DNA from: Laspinema sp. D2d
Lineage (GTDB): Bacteria > Cyanobacteriota > Cyanobacteriia > Cyanobacteriales > Laspinemataceae
DNA: 37,635 nt
NCBI RefSeq assembly: GCF_025370755.1
Contig: NZ_JAMXFC010000051.1
Coordinates: 1-37,635 of the forward strand
Direction of reading: 5' to 3'
The notes below the pieces were generated by a model. It did not search any database, had not been told where the DNA came from, and saw only the letters and a list, made by a program, of their open reading frames with translations. The translations under genes and the position numbers were made by a program. Positions 1-8,389 of this stretch are shown here, in pieces (position 1 is the stretch's first letter; every line of letters begins with the position of its first letter).

Positions 1-2
1 CA

Positions 3-37
3 AGGGGAGCCTAGATGCAAGTCGGGCTCCCCTCTTT
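3..37 (+). terminator. Rho-independent terminator of a gene upstream of the window
   Basis: A 9-bp perfect stem (AGGGGAGCC at 3-11 pairing with GGCTCCCCT at 25-33) with a 13-nt loop is followed by CTTTATT. The T-rich side lies on the + strand, so it probably ends a + strand gene located to the left of the window. Confidence 0.65.
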
Positions 38-66
38 ATTGCTTTCGTGTCACTGGCTTAGTCTAA

Positions 67-336
67 ACTCCAGTAAATCACGAATTAGCCCAAAAAATCA
101 TTGCCTATTTGGAAGCGACAACGGCATCTAATCTCGATGCAAGCGATCAGGCGGATTATCAAGAATGCTGGGATGCTGCGGGAAATCCCTGCAATGAAAT
201 TCATTACTATATACCCCCGAGGAGATCCAATAATTCCGGTGGGGTGAACGTTCCCAGCCCCTAACAGGACTCAAACTCGATTCGGACCCCCTCTCGCACT
301 CGTGGAGGTAGCTTCCGCAGTCGGCGCAGGCGGTAA
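67..336 (+). pseudogene. Broken small gene with Arg-rich C-terminus
   Basis: The frame opens after a TAA at 64-66 and reads like protein: VNHELAQKIIAYLEATTASN and onward through NEIHYYIPPRR to VNVPSP. A TAA at 262-264 interrupts it, and the same frame then continues as QDSNSIRTPSRTRGGSFRSR and ends in an Arg tail at TAA 334-336. No ATG or GTG lies at the beginning; the first possible start is TTG at 109. The tail rich in Arg and Ser looks like a genuine protein end, so a single base change creating the internal stop is the simplest reading. The family is not recognised. Alternatives are a short TTG-started protein of about 50 residues ending at 264, or coincidence. Confidence 0.4.
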
Positions 337-456
337 TAGATATTGATATTTTATGTAGCGCGGCTTGTAGGAATTAAACAATTTTTAGGCAGGAGTGAGA
401 GTATCTTGTTCCCTACTACTGATAGGCATTTTAGTAACCGTAGAGACCCCGCCGCA

Positions 457-480
457 CCCTCCCCGATATTTTGGGGAGGG
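457..480. terminator. GC-rich hairpin downstream of the helicase gene
   Basis: CCCTCCCC (457-464) pairs with GGGGAGGG (473-480) across an 8-nt loop. It lies about 60 bp beyond the stop of the minus-strand helicase gene and could end its transcript, but no T run follows on either strand, so the role is uncertain. Confidence 0.35.
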
Positions 481-540
481 CGATCGATCGCACCCCCAAA
501 GCTGAACCGATTGAGGATCGGGCAAACTCCCCCCAGTACC

Positions 541-3249
541 TTAATCCACTGTCTCATTCACTGGGAAGCGATTAATCATCTGAATCGCCCGGTAAGCATT
601 CACCTTTAACCCCTCAGAAATGTGGGGAACGTAGGGAATTTGAGACAAGAAATCCAAGGTCCGGCGCAACATTCGCACAATATCCCCTTCATCTAAGCTG
701 GTATTCGCACAAAGTTCGGTCCATTCCACTCCCAGTGCCCACTCTTCGACGATCGCAATTAATTGGCGTTCTAACCAAATCGGGAGGGCTACTCGATGTC
801 GATGTTGCAGTTGAAACAGTTGCCGTCTTTCTCCTTGGAGTTGCGATAGAGCCCCTTCCACCTCTCGGGACAGATTATAATTTGTCCAGTTATCCGGACG
901 GGAAACCTCTGTCACCAAGGCAGCACAAGCGCAAGCAAACTGATGGGGTTCTAGCCATTCTAAACAGCCGGACATCAGGGCCAATCCCAACCACAACTCG
1001 TTATCTCCTCGAATCGCTGCCGCACTTTCTCCCAAGGGAGTCACTTCAAAAGTGAGATTTTCGATCGCATCGTCATCGCCATCGGTTTGGGTTTCCAACT
1101 GTCGTAAACATCCCACCTGTTGGAGAATGTTGATTAAATCCAGGAACTCTTCCCAGTGCGCCGTGAGATGGCTATCTAACTTGTTTTTGACCTTGGAGAG
1201 GTCGCTTTCTAGCCTCTTATAGCGTTTGAAATGTTTAACTAGAGTACCCGGATGTCCATATTGATTCAGGGGATGGTCCTTGAGTTGAGCTTGCAGGGCG
1301 GCAATTCGTCCCTCCTGTTCTACCACTTCTGGGGCATAAAAGGTGGGAACTGAACTGGGAATCAACTGTGCGATCGCCGCTGTATCTTCATTTCCCTTGC
1401 GCGATTGTCCCGGTTTGAGCACCAATTCTCCTGGCGGTATCGGGGATTCAAATTGATTCCATCTGGGTAGCGGTTCATGCAATTCCACTACATCCAGTCC
1501 GGTCCCGACATACCAGCGATTGGTTTGACTCAAGCAGACCAAAATCGGTGATTTCCCCGGTCCCGGTGCTTTGGCTACCAAAACTGCTAAAATCGGCTCT
1601 TTGGTGACAATATGACGGCCTTTGAGACTGAGCAATTGTCCAGGTTCAGCGGTAGAAAGAGCTTGTGCGGCGATCGTCCGGGTGGATTCTAGGGCTTGCT
1701 CTTCTAGGGTTTTGAGCAGTTGCTGTTCCACCTTCATGCGATCGCGCAATTTTTGATATCCCTTGCACAGGTCCTCATCCACCCCTTGTAATTGCTTTTT
1801 GAGACTCGCTAATTCCTGGGTTTGTTTGGAAATATCTTGGAGTGTCGGTTGCAGGTGCAGGGTTGCTAAATACTGCCCAAAACTCGATTCCACCAGTTCT
1901 TTGGTTTCTTCTAAAGTGTGAGTTTGCAGTAGGTTTAAAACCATCCCATAAGTGGGAGTAAACTGACTCACCAAGGGGTCTGGTCCAACGGTGGCTAAAT
2001 AGGCCGCTTCTTTTGCCCCTTCAAACCGGGTCTGAACGGTGACCACATACCCCCGTTCATCCATCCCGCGACGACCGGCTCGACCGGACATTTGGAGGAA
2101 TTCTGAGGCTTTTAAGAGTCGATGTCCATCATCGGTCCGCTTGGATAAACTAGAAATCACTGTGGTTCTAGCAGGCATATTAATTCCCGCCGCCAGGGTT
2201 TCTGTAGCAAAGACGACTTTGATTAAACCGGCCTGAAACAGTTCTTCGACTAATCCTTTCCAGGCGGGCAAAATTCCGGCATGATGGGCGGCGATTCCCC
2301 GGAGGAGGGGTTGGAGTTGCCCGATGCGTTCTGCTTCTGGGTTTTTGGCTAAAAATTCATGGACTCGTTTGTGCAGTTGTTCCGCTTCTTTCGGCGTGAC
2401 TAGACTCAGGTCAGACACTTGGGCCACTGCATCATCACAACGGCGACGACTGAAGATAAAGTAAATCGCCGGAAGCATATCCTGCTCATGCAAATGGGTT
2501 AATAACTCGATTAACCCCGGTTCGTCTCGATTCGACCCCCTACCTTTGCCTGGGGTTTTAATCAGGCGTTGGTTAATTTTGGTATGATCTTTACTCAGCA
2601 GGGGAAAGAGTCCCTTTGAGCTGCAAAAGTAAAATTCTAGGGGGACGGGCCGATAATCGGAGTAAATTAACTGGGTGGGTCCATGTACCTGGGAGATCCA
2701 TTCGGTCAATTGTCCGGCATTGGCAACGGTGGCCGAGAGGGCGACTAGCTGAATTTCGGGAGGACAGTAGATAATCGATTCTTCCCAGACGGTGCCCCGT
2801 TGGCGATCGTTCATGTAGTGGCATTCGTCCAGAACCACCGCCTCGACCCCATGTAAGGAAGTCCCCACGGCCCCGATCGAGGTCCCGTAGAGCATATTTC
2901 TAAAAATTTCGGTGGTCATCACCAAGACTGCTGCATCCCGGTTGATGGAGATATCCCCGGTGAGCAATCCCACATTTTCCTCCCCAAACTGTTGGCGAAA
3001 GTCGCGTAGTTTTTGGTTGGAGAGGGCTTTGAGGGGGGTGGTGTAAAAGACTCGTCCACCGCGTTTTAAGGCGCGGTGGATGGTGTATTCTCCAATTAAG
3101 GTTTTCCCAGATCCCGTGGGCGCACAAACCACCACGGACCGGCCTGCTTCTAAGGCGGCGATCGCCTCATGCTGAAATCGATCTAACGCAAAGGGAAACA
3201 GGTTGTTTGACTCAAATTTTTTCAAGATAGGGGTACTGTTCACGCCCAA
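541..3249 (-). CDS. Ski2-like DExH-box RNA helicase
   Basis: A 902-residue superfamily 2 helicase of the Ski2/Mtr4 type, expected to unwind RNA in the cytoplasm during RNA processing or decay. The Q-like region (FQHEAI) precedes Walker A APTGSGKT at about residues 43-50, TPLKALSNQK at 71-80, the DECH box at 141-144, LSAT (motif III), and the second RecA domain ending in QMSGRAGRRGMDERGYV. A C-terminal domain of the DSHCT type follows (TEVSRPDNWTNYNLSREVEG, then a helical end). Length and order fit the cyanobacterial and plastid (ISE2-like) members of the family. The first in-frame start is TTG at 3249; GTG at 3243, two codons in, is at least as likely, and both follow an AGGA-like stretch. 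It is transcribed alone. Confidence 0.93.
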   Translation of the reverse strand: MGVNSTPILKKFESNNLFPFALDRFQHEAIAALEAGRSVVVCAPTGSGKTLIGEYTIHRALKRGGRVFYTTPLKALSNQKLRDFRQQFGEENVGLLTGDISINRDAAVLVMTTEIFRNMLYGTSIGAVGTSLHGVEAVVLDECHYMNDRQRGTVWEESIIYCPPEIQLVALSATVANAGQLTEWISQVHGPTQLIYSDYRPVPLEFYFCSSKGLFPLLSKDHTKINQRLIKTPGKGRGSNRDEPGLIELLTHLHEQDMLPAIYFIFSRRRCDDAVAQVSDLSLVTPKEAEQLHKRVHEFLAKNPEAERIGQLQPLLRGIAAHHAGILPAWKGLVEELFQAGLIKVVFATETLAAGINMPARTTVISSLSKRTDDGHRLLKASEFLQMSGRAGRRGMDERGYVVTVQTRFEGAKEAAYLATVGPDPLVSQFTPTYGMVLNLLQTHTLEETKELVESSFGQYLATLHLQPTLQDISKQTQELASLKKQLQGVDEDLCKGYQKLRDRMKVEQQLLKTLEEQALESTRTIAAQALSTAEPGQLLSLKGRHIVTKEPILAVLVAKAPGPGKSPILVCLSQTNRWYVGTGLDVVELHEPLPRWNQFESPIPPGELVLKPGQSRKGNEDTAAIAQLIPSSVPTFYAPEVVEQEGRIAALQAQLKDHPLNQYGHPGTLVKHFKRYKRLESDLSKVKNKLDSHLTAHWEEFLDLINILQQVGCLRQLETQTDGDDDAIENLTFEVTPLGESAAAIRGDNELWLGLALMSGCLEWLEPHQFACACAALVTEVSRPDNWTNYNLSREVEGALSQLQGERRQLFQLQHRHRVALPIWLERQLIAIVEEWALGVEWTELCANTSLDEGDIVRMLRRTLDFLSQIPYVPHISEGLKVNAYRAIQMINRFPVNETVD

Positions 3250-3708
3250 AAATTCCTAGTGATTTTGTTTACTGTTTTTTTCCATCGGTTTGCCCGGGTC
3301 GCTCGTCTGCTCTAGCAGTTGCTTTCGTTAGCAGTCGGTTACGTTTTTTTAGCGTTCTCCTGCGCTGCCCTGAGAATTTCCTCGCTTCCCAATTCCTTGA
3401 CCGATTTTGGCGGGGGTTGGCCTGTTGGCTGGCTCTGTCCCCGGCTTCTTTATTAAAATCCCATTATTCTTTGGTGATTATTATAGCAATCTTCTGGGTC
3501 ATCCTTCGACTTGAGTTTATACCTGTTCTGTTTGCAAAAAATCGACGGGTCATTTCGCCATTTCTTGGCTTTAATTGTTGAATTCTTTAATTATGACCGT
3601 TTCGGTTTTCCTTGTACAGGTATCCCCTGGGTTGCCCTCTCTCCAGTCTGTTAAACCTGTTAGCTATTAACAATTGCCAACCTTCAAAGAGAGATAAGCA
3701 AAACGGGG
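3250..3708. other. Intergenic region between TPR gene and helicase gene
   Basis: No convincing gene is visible in these 459 bases; the small open frame 3587-3829 (-) runs antisense-shifted across the TPR gene end and has no coding look. The stretch should carry the helicase promoter. TATAAT is present on the minus strand at 3485-3480 (in GCTATAATAATC), without a good -35 match, about 230 bp before the helicase start. Confidence 0.5.
3480..3485 (-). promoter_or_regulatory. Possible -10 box for the helicase gene
   Basis: A perfect TATAAT on the minus strand points toward the helicase gene. No TTGACA-like hexamer sits 16-18 bp upstream, so the assignment is weak. Confidence 0.3.
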
Positions 3709-5970
3709 TTACAAGCGGCGCATGAGTTCGCTTAATAGGGAACCGGGGACTCGCGATAACGCCCGAGTTTGGCCCTCGATGCCAAATTCCCCATAAATAG
3801 TACGCACAATTTGGACAATATAGGCCCAAGCATTTTGATGGCGTTCCGGCTGGTCTTGAGTGGCAGTCGCTCCTTGGATATAATGATCCAGGGCGGCATG
3901 GAGATGTTGAGCGCGGCAGGTGGCATCCGGGATAGTGTTGGTTTGGGTCACCAGTTGATAATGAGCCAATCCCACGTTAGTATGAGCGGCAATCAAATCA
4001 AACGCTAACATTTTTTGGGGAGAAGTCTCACCTGCGGCCTGATGGCAGAGTGTCTCTCCTAGGGTAATTGCGGCATCGTAGGCGGCGATCGCCTCTTGTA
4101 AAAATTCGGCCCGCAGTTCCGGTTCCGATTGCGAGTGATTGGCTAAATGCCAATAGGCGGTTCCTAAATTATTTTGAGTTGCAGCATGAGCCGCTGGAAG
4201 TGTCTGTTTTGTCCGATACATTAGAGCAATCTGATAGGCGGCGATCGCCAGCATCAGATAATCTTTGGGTTTTTCATATTGGGCTAAATTCCAATAGGCT
4301 GTTCCCAAATTATTTTGAATCATCCCATATTCTAGGGGTTGTTCCGATCGCGAGTGATGACGTAACGCTTCACTATAGGCCGAAACCGCTTGTTTTAAAT
4401 TCTCCACCGCATCCCGATGTTGGGCCAAGTTCCAGTAGGCGGTTCCTAAATTATTCTGAGTGGCCGCATAAGGCCGCAAATCCCCACTGGCTTCCCCTTT
4501 ACGATAGTTTAAGGCTTGTTGGTAGGCCAGGATGGAACGCTGTAAATTCTCTTGGCGATCACGATACCGCGCCAATTCACTATAGACTGCCCCTAGATTA
4601 TTCTGAATCCGCGCCCAAACAGCGGGTTGGGCCTCCGCATCCAGATGTTGCAACCCCTGGTGATAGAGATCAACCGCCTGGAATAACTCCGGGAGTTTCT
4701 CCTCGGGTTGCGATTGATAGCGCGATCGCATCCAGTGACAATTTCCCAGATCATTCGCCAAATCTCCCCACTCCGGCGCATCTTTCTCCATCAAGGCGAT
4801 CGCCTCTTCGTATGCCAGAATCGCCAGGGTCAGATATTGCGGCAACAACTCCGGAGTAACTGTCGCCCCATTTTGACTCCCACTACTCCCCTTAGATAAC
4901 CCATCACGATAGAACGAACCCAATTTCAGATAAGCATGGGCCAGTTCCCCCCGGCAGGTCCCGCTATGGTGCAGTTGTTCCACCTGTTCCAAAAGTTTCA
5001 GGGGGAGGGTATTGGCCGCAGAAGGTGCAACTTCTGTCTTGACATTGGTGCTTACTGGGGCATTAACTGTGGCCCAGACTAATTCCACCAGCTTTGTTGG
5101 AGGTTTGGGGAGGGATGGGGGGGATGGGGGGGATGGGGGAGATGGGGGAGATAGGGGAGATGGGGGAGATAGGGGAGATGGGGGGGATGGGGGAGATGGG
5201 GGGGATGGGAGAGACAGAGGGGAGATTGGGGGGGGTGTGGAAGTTTTGAGGCGGAGGTAGTCGCCTTCTGTCTCTCGGCGGGATTGTTCTAAGGGTAGTA
5301 ATTGTCGCGGGGGGGGGTTTTCTTGGGGTAACCGGGGGATGACTGAGGATGCTTCAATGGTGGTTTCACTGTACTCAGGAAACTGGGCAACGGGGGTGGG
5401 TTCGCCCTCAAATTCAAATAGTCCCGTACTACCGTGCCAAAATTGGGGTGCAGATTGGGCAATAGTGCGACCCCAAGGACGGGAGACCCATAGCAGAAGA
5501 CTACAAGAAAACAGGCGATCGCCTGGATCACTCAAGCGGCCCTCACTCGCCTCTAAGTCGGCCAAAAAGGACCATTGCACTGCTGGCGTTGCCTTGGTTA
5601 ATTTTTCTAACCCCAAAACCTGAAACACAGGCAAAGGCGATCGCCGATCTGGCAAAGGATGACGAGTGATCCATGCCTCAATTTGGGCGATCGGATTGGG
5701 GTCCTGAAGATTTAACTCCAAACTGACCAATCGGGGATATTGGGATGTACCCGTTTTCCCACTTCCATTCTCCAGGGTTTCCCCATGTCCACAATTCGCC
5801 TTCAAATCCGCAACTAAACCCTTTGCCAATCGGTTTCTCAGAGGCAAGTCATCACAGACCGCCACAAAGATTTGACGGCGTAAATTTAGACTCAGCGCCA
5901 ATTTAAGCTGTTTGTAGGTTTGCCGATTAACGTCCAAAACTGTTAGAGGAAGAATATCCGTTACGATCAT
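3709..5970 (-). CDS. TPR protein with Pro/Ser-repeat linker
   Basis: A 753-residue protein from ATG 5970 (MIVTDILPLTVL). The open frame extends to a TTG at 6087, but the added 39 residues look non-coding. Residues 1 to about 235 form a globular region (NLRRQIFVAVCDD, then RLFSCSLLLWVSRPWGRTI and WHGSTGLFEFEGEPTPV) resembling the N-terminal part of some cyanobacterial TPR or NTPase-like proteins; no intact Walker A is seen. Residues about 243-290 are a Pro/Ser linker of repeating SPP and SPL units encoded by a 9-bp DNA repeat. From about 320 to 710 come tetratricopeptide repeats with the recurrent core QNNLGTAYWNLAQ, which should form a protein-binding solenoid. The partner is unknown. It is probably cytoplasmic, as no signal peptide is visible. 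The gene stands alone. Confidence 0.85.
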   Translation of the reverse strand: MIVTDILPLTVLDVNRQTYKQLKLALSLNLRRQIFVAVCDDLPLRNRLAKGLVADLKANCGHGETLENGSGKTGTSQYPRLVSLELNLQDPNPIAQIEAWITRHPLPDRRSPLPVFQVLGLEKLTKATPAVQWSFLADLEASEGRLSDPGDRLFSCSLLLWVSRPWGRTIAQSAPQFWHGSTGLFEFEGEPTPVAQFPEYSETTIEASSVIPRLPQENPPPRQLLPLEQSRRETEGDYLRLKTSTPPPISPLSLPSPPSPPSPPSPLSPPSPLSPPSPPSPPSPPSLPKPPTKLVELVWATVNAPVSTNVKTEVAPSAANTLPLKLLEQVEQLHHSGTCRGELAHAYLKLGSFYRDGLSKGSSGSQNGATVTPELLPQYLTLAILAYEEAIALMEKDAPEWGDLANDLGNCHWMRSRYQSQPEEKLPELFQAVDLYHQGLQHLDAEAQPAVWARIQNNLGAVYSELARYRDRQENLQRSILAYQQALNYRKGEASGDLRPYAATQNNLGTAYWNLAQHRDAVENLKQAVSAYSEALRHHSRSEQPLEYGMIQNNLGTAYWNLAQYEKPKDYLMLAIAAYQIALMYRTKQTLPAAHAATQNNLGTAYWHLANHSQSEPELRAEFLQEAIAAYDAAITLGETLCHQAAGETSPQKMLAFDLIAAHTNVGLAHYQLVTQTNTIPDATCRAQHLHAALDHYIQGATATQDQPERHQNAWAYIVQIVRTIYGEFGIEGQTRALSRVPGSLLSELMRRL
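5107..5234. repeat. Minisatellite A, 9-bp G-rich repeat inside the TPR gene
   Basis: Tandem units of GATGGGGGA or GATGGGGGG run through this stretch. Because the unit is a multiple of three, it keeps the TPR reading frame and encodes the Ser-Pro-Pro linker on the minus strand. The same units occur in three non-coding loci of this window (6544-6804, 11029-11226, 16420-16491). Confidence 0.9.
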
Positions 5971-6142
5971 CGTATCAGGATCACGAGTGCAGGGAATAAG
6001 GGTGCAAATTCTGCCGAGGGTACACTTAACACTTAACTCCATCGGCAAAGTCGGCGTGAACAGATACTCTTTCCAAGAGTTCCTCAAAGCTTCAGGAGGG
6101 ATAACACCGGGGCGATCGTCCGGACAAATTCCAAAAAGAGAA

Positions 6143-6218
6143 CGACTGAAGTCGGGACTACAAACAATAAGAAACGACTTTAGTCGCCTCCCCTTGTTCG
6201 GAGTCCCGACTTCAGTCG
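6143..6218. repeat. Palindromic repeat of the CGACTGAAGTCG type
   Basis: CGACTGAAGTCGGGACT at 6143-6159 is inverted perfectly at 6202-6218 (17 bp). A third, variant core CGACTTTAGTCG lies between them at 6175-6186. Each core is itself a near-palindrome, so the region could fold into several alternative hairpins in RNA. It lies between the TPR gene start and the small membrane protein gene. Related cores recur at 6641, 11128, 16524, 17003 and 26798. Confidence 0.8.
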
Positions 6219-6260
6219 TCTCCCCCAGTTCGTAAAAGAGGTTTAAAAAGGCTGTTTTAA

Positions 6261-6440
6261 TTAGCTGACGCTAGAAATCGAGGCCGCTAAGACCAATAAA
6301 CCGCTGACTAATAAAAGGCCCAAAACCGCCTGGACCGCGTAGTTACGTTTTTCCGTGGTCGTTGGAGGGGTGGCGGTGTACATTTTCGGCTCTTTTGCAA
6401 AATTATTGAGCAATCCGCCTTCATCTTCGCTATAGGGCAT
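6261..6440 (-). CDS. ssl1498-family light-harvesting-like small membrane protein
   Basis: A 59-residue protein read from ATG 6440-6438 to TAA 6263-6261. It opens with MPYSEDEGGLLNNFAKEPKM, a hydrophilic N-terminus that I recognise from the cyanobacterial ssl1498 family, and ends with one hydrophobic segment (about residues 36-57, AVQAVLGLLLVSGLLVLAAS). One membrane helix, probably in the thylakoid or plasma membrane, is therefore expected. The family name implies a link to light harvesting, but no reaction or chlorophyll-binding motif is visible here. The assignment rests on the N-terminal motif recalled from the family, not on a search. It is too short for most length cut-offs but is a convincing gene. 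It is transcribed alone, away from the minisatellite region. Confidence 0.75.
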   Translation of the reverse strand: MPYSEDEGGLLNNFAKEPKMYTATPPTTTEKRNYAVQAVLGLLLVSGLLVLAASISSVS

Positions 6441-6543
6441 TTGTTAAAACCTCAGTCTTTCTACCTACCTAGTTTTACTTTATCAGATGGCGGTAAAGAT
6501 TGATCCCCGGATGATCAATCAATTTTATGGGCCAGCTTATTTT

Positions 6544-6804
6544 GGAGATGGGGGAGATGGGGGAGATGGGGGAGATGGGGGAGAGACGGGAGATGGGGGA
6601 GATGGGGGAGAGACAGGAGATGGGGGAGAGACGGGAGATTGACTGAAGTTCTTATCCCCCGTTCAACGTCAGGACTTACTGTCGTTTCCTCCCAATCCTC
6701 CCAATCCTCCCAATCCTCCCAATCCTCCCCATCCTCCCCATCCTCCCCATCCTCCCCATCCTCCCCATCCTCCCCATCCTCCCCATCCTCCCCATCCTCC
6801 CCAT
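6544..6804. repeat. Minisatellite pair B: G-rich arm, spacer, C-rich arm
   Basis: The left arm (6544-6640) has units such as GGAGATGGG interspersed with GAGACGG. A spacer (6641-6687) starts with GACTGAAGT. The right arm (6688-6804) is exactly 13 units of 9 bp: four CCTCCCAAT followed by nine CCTCCCCAT. The arms are roughly complementary, so the locus is a large imperfect inverted repeat. Open frames cross it on both strands only because 9-bp units avoid stop codons. Confidence 0.92.
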
Positions 6805-7004
6805 CCCCCCGAATCTCTCTGCAAATACTAAGCCCCAGGAACACTGCTGTGTTCTTAACGTTATAGATAGAGAGAGTATAGATGTTGCTCTTCGTTCTTA
6901 AGCTAATTTTAAGAAACCTCTCGACTCAGCCTGGGGTTTAGATTCCAGTCGGCTCCGGGAAATCGCCTCGCACTTCAGGAGGGGTATAAAGCTCTCTCAC
7001 CCTA

Positions 7005-7032
7005 TTGACAAAATAACCCTAGTATGTATATC
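7005..7032 (+). promoter_or_regulatory. Sigma70-type promoter candidate
   Basis: A perfect TTGACA (7005-7010) is followed after 16 bp by TATATC (7027-7032). It points to the PEP-CTERM gene about 570 bp away or to an unannotated RNA. Confidence 0.5.
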
Positions 7033-7218
7033 TATAGAGCGTTTTGACCTCTCGCCCATAATAAGGTGAAATTATCTAAAAGAAAGCTATAGGTAGCATT
7101 ATTTAATATTCAAAAACCCAGGAAAAAGCGGGGAGCATTAGCACAGGAAAGGGGAGAGAACACAGAATGGAAAATTTTCAGCCTCGGTTGCAGTTAACAA
7201 AGAAAGTTAGATAACCGG

Positions 7219-7253
7219 GATAGGGTATAGATTGCCATAGGGATAGGGTATGA
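7219..7253. repeat. 12-bp direct repeat GGGATAGGGTAT
   Basis: GGGATAGGGTAT occurs at 7219-7230 and 7242-7253, a 23-bp period (about two helical turns). This spacing would suit binding of a regulator to one face of the DNA, but none is identified. Confidence 0.55.
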
Positions 7254-7586
7254 TTGGGGTAATCGGATACCTGTAAAAGGACAGTAGAAGGATGCTTTAG
7301 CCCTGAGACGACAAGGAATCCAAGGTCAAGCCTGGGCTATGTAAACCACCCCTGGATTGTCGCTCTTCGGGAGACAATGGATTGGGTCTGAATCCGAAAC
7401 GATTTGAGGTACTCTTCAACCTAACTTCACACCTGTCAGAGTTTTTATAAAGCCTTGGTAAAGTTAGGTCAGTCAGTATAGACAAGCGCTTTAAGCTATT
7501 GCTAATCTAAAAAGCATAAGGGGGAAACGATCAACAACCGAACTTCCCAGCCATCTCACGCCAGATTTAGATACATAGGGACCACT

Positions 7587-7592
7587 AGGAGG
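7587..7592 (+). promoter_or_regulatory. Strong ribosome binding site
   Basis: AGGAGG lies 10 nt upstream of ATG 7603 and fixes the start of the PEP-CTERM gene. Such a good Shine-Dalgarno sequence is uncommon among the genes of this window. Confidence 0.7.
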
Positions 7593-7602
7593 GTTTACTC
7601 AC

Positions 7603-8247
7603 ATGAAACTTAATTTCTCGACCGTATTAGGTTCTGCTTTAGTCACCACAGGGTTCGTTTCCATGATGGCTGCTTCTGCGGTAGCTGCACCCACAGCAGG
7701 AACTTGTAGTATTACGGATGTATTGTTAGGTAATACTCCGGCTACTGCTTGTGAAGGAGCCTTTGAAGGTAATGATACAGGAGCACAGAGTACATTACTC
7801 GGTGACTTAAATGGGGGTATGTTCTCCAGTTTTGTGGATGCGGGTACAACCTGGACTTTAGGGGCCAAGTCTGATGATGCCGGTAGTTGGTTACTCGCAG
7901 AAAACGGCACAACAGACAGCAACAAGCCGTATAACGGTGAGTGGAATTTGCTCAATGCGATTAGCGGCGGCACATTTGTCCTGAGCTTGAAATCGAATAC
8001 CTATTATAGTGCCTATCTCTTCCAAGGCATTGATTTTGCCACTACTGGTTTGGAAGGATTATTCAACACCATCGGTGTAGCTGTTAACAAAGGTCGTGGT
8101 CAAGATTTATCTCACGCCTCTATCTTTGTCGCGAGCGGAGGCCCGATTGTAGACCCCACTCCAGTTCCAGAACCTGCTACTCTGCTCGGTTTAGCTGTAG
8201 TTGGTGGTGGACTCTCCCTTCGTCGTCGCAAATCAGCTTCCTGCTAG
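7603..8247 (+). CDS. PEP-CTERM sorting domain protein
   Basis: A 214-residue exported protein. A signal peptide is clear (MKLNFSTVLGSALVTTGFVS to about residue 28, cleavage near AVAA-PTAG). The mature part is rich in Gly, Ser, Thr and Asn with few charged residues. The C-terminus has the three-part sorting signal: VPEPATLLGL, a hydrophobic stretch (AVVGGGLSL) and an RRRK basic end. In known systems an exosortase cuts such signals and releases or anchors the protein at the surface, usually with extracellular polysaccharide. No exosortase gene is in this window, so the enzyme must be elsewhere. Two Cys (in GTCSIT and TACEGA) could form a disulphide. The specific role is unknown. Confidence 0.92.
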   Translation: MKLNFSTVLGSALVTTGFVSMMAASAVAAPTAGTCSITDVLLGNTPATACEGAFEGNDTGAQSTLLGDLNGGMFSSFVDAGTTWTLGAKSDDAGSWLLAENGTTDSNKPYNGEWNLLNAISGGTFVLSLKSNTYYSAYLFQGIDFATTGLEGLFNTIGVAVNKGRGQDLSHASIFVASGGPIVDPTPVPEPATLLGLAVVGGGLSLRRRKSASC

Positions 8248-8335
8248 GAATTCATGAGCTAGGGTGATAACTTTCTAGCTTATAACTTATTCGCTATGGA
8301 CTAGGGCCCGTAGCGATTTACGCTTGTAGGGCAAT

Positions 8336-8357
8336 CCTCATATTGAGGCAGTTTTTT
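8336..8357 (+). terminator. Weak terminator after the PEP-CTERM gene
   Basis: CCTCA-TAT-TGAGG (8336-8348) is followed by CAG and six T (8352-8357). The stem is only 5 bp, but the T run and its place 90 bp past the stop support a terminator. Confidence 0.45.
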
Positions 8358-8389
8358 CTTGTTCCGTGACTCCTACTGCGGAAAGACAA

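Larger units (their letters stand above)
6805..7602. other. Long gene-free leader before the PEP-CTERM gene
   Basis: No supported gene is seen in nearly 800 bases. The stretch contains a promoter-like element (7005-7032), a 12-bp direct repeat (7219-7230 and 7242-7253) and the ribosome binding site of the next gene. A small frame at 7297-7485 (-) has no protein-like features. A long 5' untranslated leader or a small RNA is possible but not shown. Confidence 0.5.

Noticed and set aside
4068-4859. A 263-codon + strand frame opposite the TPR gene
   Set aside because: It is antisense to conserved TPR repeats, with repeated RRFLNY-like motifs that merely mirror the TPR repeats.
3709-5970. TPR protein as an active STAND/AAA NTPase
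   Set aside because: The N-terminal region has some resemblance to such proteins, but no Walker A or B motif could be found.
6544-6804. CRISPR array
   Set aside because: The units are 9 bp and directly joined, without unique spacers; no cas genes are present.
6515-6866. Overlapping long frames on both strands rich in GED, LPH or SSP repeats
   Set aside because: They are the translation of minisatellite B; 9-bp units without stops give open frames in several phases. No start signal or non-repeat domain is present.
7297-7485. 62-codon frame on the minus strand
   Set aside because: No ribosome site, no recognisable domain and an unusual composition; treated as chance.
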